64,000 nucleotides of DNA. It comes from Micromonospora sp. M71_S20. Lineage in GTDB: Bacteria > Actinomycetota > Actinomycetes > Mycobacteriales > Micromonosporaceae. The DNA is taken from contig NZ_RCCV01000004.1 in NCBI RefSeq assembly GCF_003664255.1, positions 124,001 to 188,000 of the forward strand. The letters run 5' to 3'. Under the pieces are notes generated by a model. That model searched no databases. It worked only from the letters and a program-made list of their open reading frames with translations, and was not told the DNA's origin. Below, in pieces: positions 61,732 through 64,000 of the stretch (position 1 is its first letter; each line of letters starts with the position of its first letter). A program made the translations under genes and the position numbers.

Positions 61732-62262
61732 CGGATGGACCCCGAAGGTCTTCTTCCAGGTGCGGGTCGCTGATTCCTTCTCGGAATGGCAGATCACGAT
61801 GGTGGCGTCGATGTCCAGGACCAGGCCGTCGACCTGCTGGCCGGCCACCGTCGGCCGCGGCAGGTCCCCCCGGGTGTCGGCGTGCTGGGCCCAGGCGATC
61901 TCCCGCGCGTGCGCCCGAGCGGCCCGTAGTTCGGCCAGCATCGTGGTGTCGAGCCGCGACAACAGCCGCCACGCTGTCGCATCGGAGGCGACCGACCCGA
62001 TCAGGGCCGCCTCGTTACGGAGCACGGCCAGATCGGCGATGGCCTCACCGCCATCAGCGAGCATCACCGCCACATCGACCGCGATCCGGCCCGGATCGTG
62101 GCCGCCACCGCGTTGCCGCAGACCGGCCAACGCCTGCCCGAACGCGCCGCTCAGGCCGGTAGCATCAGCGAGATCGGCGAGCAGCCGAGCATCAGCGTGA
62201 CCGACCACGCCCCGCCCGTCGCCGGTCACCGTGATTCTCGGACGTGTTGCGGTAGTCTTCAC
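61732..62262 (-). pseudogene. IS1380-family transposase, 5' exon
   Basis: Upstream part of the transposase, from a probable GTG at 62262 (in-frame ATG at 62292 also possible) to the intron boundary at 61732. Seen: GHADARLLADLADATGLSGA, GGHDPGRIAVDVAVMLADGG, AVLRNEAALIG, GLVLDIDATIVICHSEKE (first catalytic Asp) and WKKTFGVHP. The frame is undamaged in this exon. Unspliced, the frame runs about 30 codons into the intron and stops at 61639. Confidence 0.87.
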
Positions 62263-62453
62263 CCAGCAAGTGCCTTCCGTGACCGGTTGCATAGGACTCT
62301 CGACAAGCCCTATTTTCCCTGATCAGAAGGCACTTCTTCGTTTCCGGTCCACTCCTTGGGCAGCCCTTAACGAAGGGCCGAGGCTAGGCTAGGTGTACTG
62401 CCCAGGCAGGTTGGTTGAGGTCGTGTGACGACACAACGTAGATAGACGTGATG
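62263..62453. other. Gap between IS1380 and IS481 relics, with an inverted repeat
   Basis: No gene supported. A 10-bp inverted repeat (aagtgccttc at 62268-62277 and gaaggcactt at 62326-62335) flanks the IS1380 start region and could be part of that element's end or a hairpin over its translation start. Confidence 0.4.
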
Positions 62454-62518
62454 ACGAAGGCCTCCGGTTGTGGAGTGGAGCTGTCTAGGAACCGCTCCGG
62501 CAACCAGGAGGCCTTCGT
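62454..62518. repeat. Long inverted repeat before the IS481 fragment
   Basis: Bases 62454-62470 pair with 62501-62518 (17 bp with one bulged base) around a 30-nt loop. The right arm overlaps the GTG start (62517) of the IS481 transposase piece, so the hairpin could mask its start. A terminal inverted repeat is the alternative. Confidence 0.5.
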
Positions 62519-62820
62519 GTCCCACGCTAACGCTGCTTTGACGCCTCATGCGCGTCTTCGCCTGGCGTGTCTGATCGTGGACGAGGGCTGGGCGGCCGAG
62601 CGCTATGACGTGTCCTGGCCGACCGCGAAGCGGTGGGCCGTGCGCTATGCCGAGCTCGGCGCCGACGGGATGGTCGACCAGTCGTCCCGGCCGCACCACA
62701 GCCCTACACACGCCGCAACCGGTTGTTCGCAAGGTCGTGCACCTGCGATGGAAGCACCGCCTGGGGCCGGTCCAGATCGCCGGCCGCTTGGGTATGCCCG
62801 CCTCGACCGTGCACGCGGTG
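62517..62820 (+). pseudogene. IS481-family transposase, N-terminal fragment, frameshifted
   Basis: From GTG at 62517: SHANAALTPHARLRLACLIV, SWPTAKRWAVRYAELGADGM and VDQSSRPHHSP, the helix-turn-helix start of IS481/IS3-like transposases. A 2-base deletion near 62710 moves the frame; TPQPVVRKVVHLRWKHRLG and GMPASTVHAV continue in the next frame. The fragment ends at 62820 against an IS3 piece on the other strand, so the whole catalytic DDE core is missing. Confidence 0.8.
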
Positions 62821-62821
62821 G

Positions 62822-63486
62822 GGTCGTCGTGCACGGGTGGGCCTACCTTGCCGCCCTTGCCGCGACGCTTCTTACCGAACGCGCTCCACCATCCGTTCCC
62901 GGAGCAGATCCGCCACGCGGTACAGTCGGCCATCGGCTGCCCGGCGTCGCGGGCCTCGTCGACCAGGAACCGGTAGCCGAACTCCGGATCGTCACGGTGG
63001 GCGTCGAACAACGCGTTGGCCCGATACGCCGCCCAGGTCGGCGCTGGTGACGGGTCGGCTCAGCCACCGTAGTAGGGGTCTCGGACAACACGATCGCGCA
63101 GCTCATGGCCCGCTGGCGAGCGATCTTCAACACCCGGCACGTCACCGCCACGGGGATCCCGTCGGCGGCCAGCTCGCTCACGAGCGGGTAGAGCCTTTTC
63201 CCGGCAGATGCGCCTGTGACAAGTAGGCAGCGGCCCGGCGTAGGACTCGTTCTCCTGCTCCAACAAACCTGATCCGCTTGCGCGCCTCCCGCAGCTCGGC
63301 CGACTCGGTGCCGGTCGTCCCGGGGGTGGCGCCGGCGTTGATGTCGGCCTGGCGCAGCCACTTGAACAAGGTCATCGGGTGCACCCCGAAGTCCTTCGCG
63401 ATCTGCTCGACCGTCACTCCCGCCTCACGGTCACGAGCGACACGCACGACGTCATCACGGAACTCTCGGGGGTAGAGCTTGGGCAC
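62822..63486 (-). pseudogene. IS3-family transposase genes (orfA and truncated orfB), decayed
   Basis: orfA begins at GTG 63486 after a GGAAGG RBS: PKLYPREFRDDVVRVARDRE, then VTVEQIAKDFGVHPMTLFKWLRQ. It ends with a leucine-zipper-like region whose sequence has shifted by compensating indels, and an AAAYLSQA tail (stop about 63178). orfB is in pieces: LVSELAADGIPVAVTCRVL in one frame, then a stop (DPYYGG*) and FDAHRDDPEFGYRFLVDEA with MADCTAWRICSGNGWWSAFGKK in another. It stops at GPPVHDD, before the rve catalytic core, where it abuts the IS481 relic. Confidence 0.82.
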
Positions 63487-63674
63487 AGCAACATCCTTCC
63501 AGCCTGCCCGCAGGGCAAGCCATCTCAGATGTCACCTATCGGTGCAGCAGACCCGGTCCCAGTTGCCGAGAGGAGGCAGCAAGCACTGTTGCCTAATACT
63601 CCAACGTCACTTGGCTTCGGCGTTGGGCCTGGCGTGGGCATGAGGACGGCCACCGCGTTGATCATCGATGGTTT
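63487..63674. other. Gap between IS3 and IS701 relics
   Basis: About 190 bp with no gene I can support. It should contain the outer end of the IS3 element and the left end of the IS701 element; I could not pick out inverted repeats with confidence. Confidence 0.4.
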
Positions 63675-64000
63675 GTGAGGACAACCGAAGATCGTGCGGT
63701 GGCCGCAAACCACAGCGTAGACCTTGATCGGTGGCGGGTCATCCTGGACGAGGCGGTGACGCGTATTGCTGGCCGGTTCGTGCGGGCTGAGCCGCGTCGG
63801 ACCGCCGGGCATTCGTGGAAGGGGTGCTGTCGGGTGTGGAACGTAGGACCTGCTGGTCGTTGGCGGATCGGGCTGGTCACGATGATCCGCAGGCGATGCA
63901 GCGGCTGCTGCGTACAGCGGTGTGGGACGCCGACGCCGTCCGCGATGCCGTGCGTTCCTGGCTGGCCGAGCAGCTTTGTCACCCCGACGCCGTGCTGGTC
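63675..64000 (+). pseudogene. IS701-family transposase, 5' part, frameshifted and cut by the window end
   Basis: From GTG at 63675 the frame reads DLDRWRVILDEAVTRIAGRF and VRAEPRRTAG. Then a one-base deletion near 63803 shifts it, and the next frame carries FVEGVLSGVERRTCWSLAD, GHDDPQAMQRLLRTAVWDADAV and WLAEQLCHPDAVLV up to the window edge. This is the conserved N-terminal half of IS701 transposases just before the first catalytic Asp. Whether the rest is intact cannot be seen. Confidence 0.8.

Noticed and set aside
56265..64000. CRISPR array, tRNA or integrase attachment site in the mobile region
   Set aside because: No regularly spaced repeats, cloverleaf sequence or integrase gene could be found by eye.

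Overview
The window is very GC-rich (clearly above 70% in the genes), with the long type I polyketide synthase genes, codon usage and insertion-sequence families typical of an actinomycete. A Micromonospora- or Salinispora-like member of Micromonosporaceae is my inference; the sequence contains no rRNA or housekeeping marker to prove it.

Bases 1-53404 are the downstream part of a modular type I polyketide synthase (PKS) locus on the + strand. The first gene enters the window already inside a ketosynthase (KS). Three giant genes follow head to tail: PKS gene A (1-10485, 5'-truncated, two visible modules), gene B (10485-32849, five modules) and gene C (32885-53404, four modules plus a terminal thioesterase). 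Local numbering is modules 1-11; at least a loading module, and probably more, lie upstream. All eleven KS and ACP active sites are intact. Acyltransferase (AT) motifs predict malonyl-CoA in modules 1, 5 and 7 and methylmalonyl-CoA in the other eight. Ketoreductases (KR) look active and B-type everywhere except module 4, whose KR has lost its cofactor motif and catalytic Lys, Tyr and Asn. Modules 1, 2, 8 and 10 add a dehydratase (DH); there is no enoylreductase. Counting from the carboxyl end, the predicted chain has C2-Me, C3-OH, C4(Me)=C5, C6-Me, C7-OH, C8(Me)=C9, C11-OH, C12-Me, C13-OH, C15-OH, C16-Me, C17 ketone, C18-Me, C19-OH and a diene C20(Me)=C21-C22=C23. The thioesterase suggests release as a macrolactone. 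I do not recognise this pattern as a specific known compound.

A near-perfect GC hairpin (53408-53446) separates gene C from a convergent two-gene operon on the - strand: a PapA/condensation-domain acyltransferase (54862-56079) that overlaps by 4 nt a GT1-type glycosyltransferase (53507-54865). They are plausible tailoring enzymes that glycosylate and acylate the polyketide.

From about 56.2 kb to the end the window is a graveyard of mobile DNA and marks the edge of the biosynthetic locus. It holds a broken multicopper-oxidase fragment and decayed remnants of IS630, IS5, IS110, IS256, IS1380, IS481, IS3 and IS701 elements. The most interesting piece is an IS1380-type transposase gene interrupted by a group II intron (about 59548-61731) in the same orientation. 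The intron has a GUGCG-type 5' end, a 34-nt domain V and a reverse transcriptase/maturase gene broken by one Trp-to-stop change.

Within the PKS, long tracts of identical DNA between non-adjacent modules (up to about 1.5 kb), with codon-third-position use unlike the flanking DNA, point to recent recombination or gene conversion centred on the KS-AT region.
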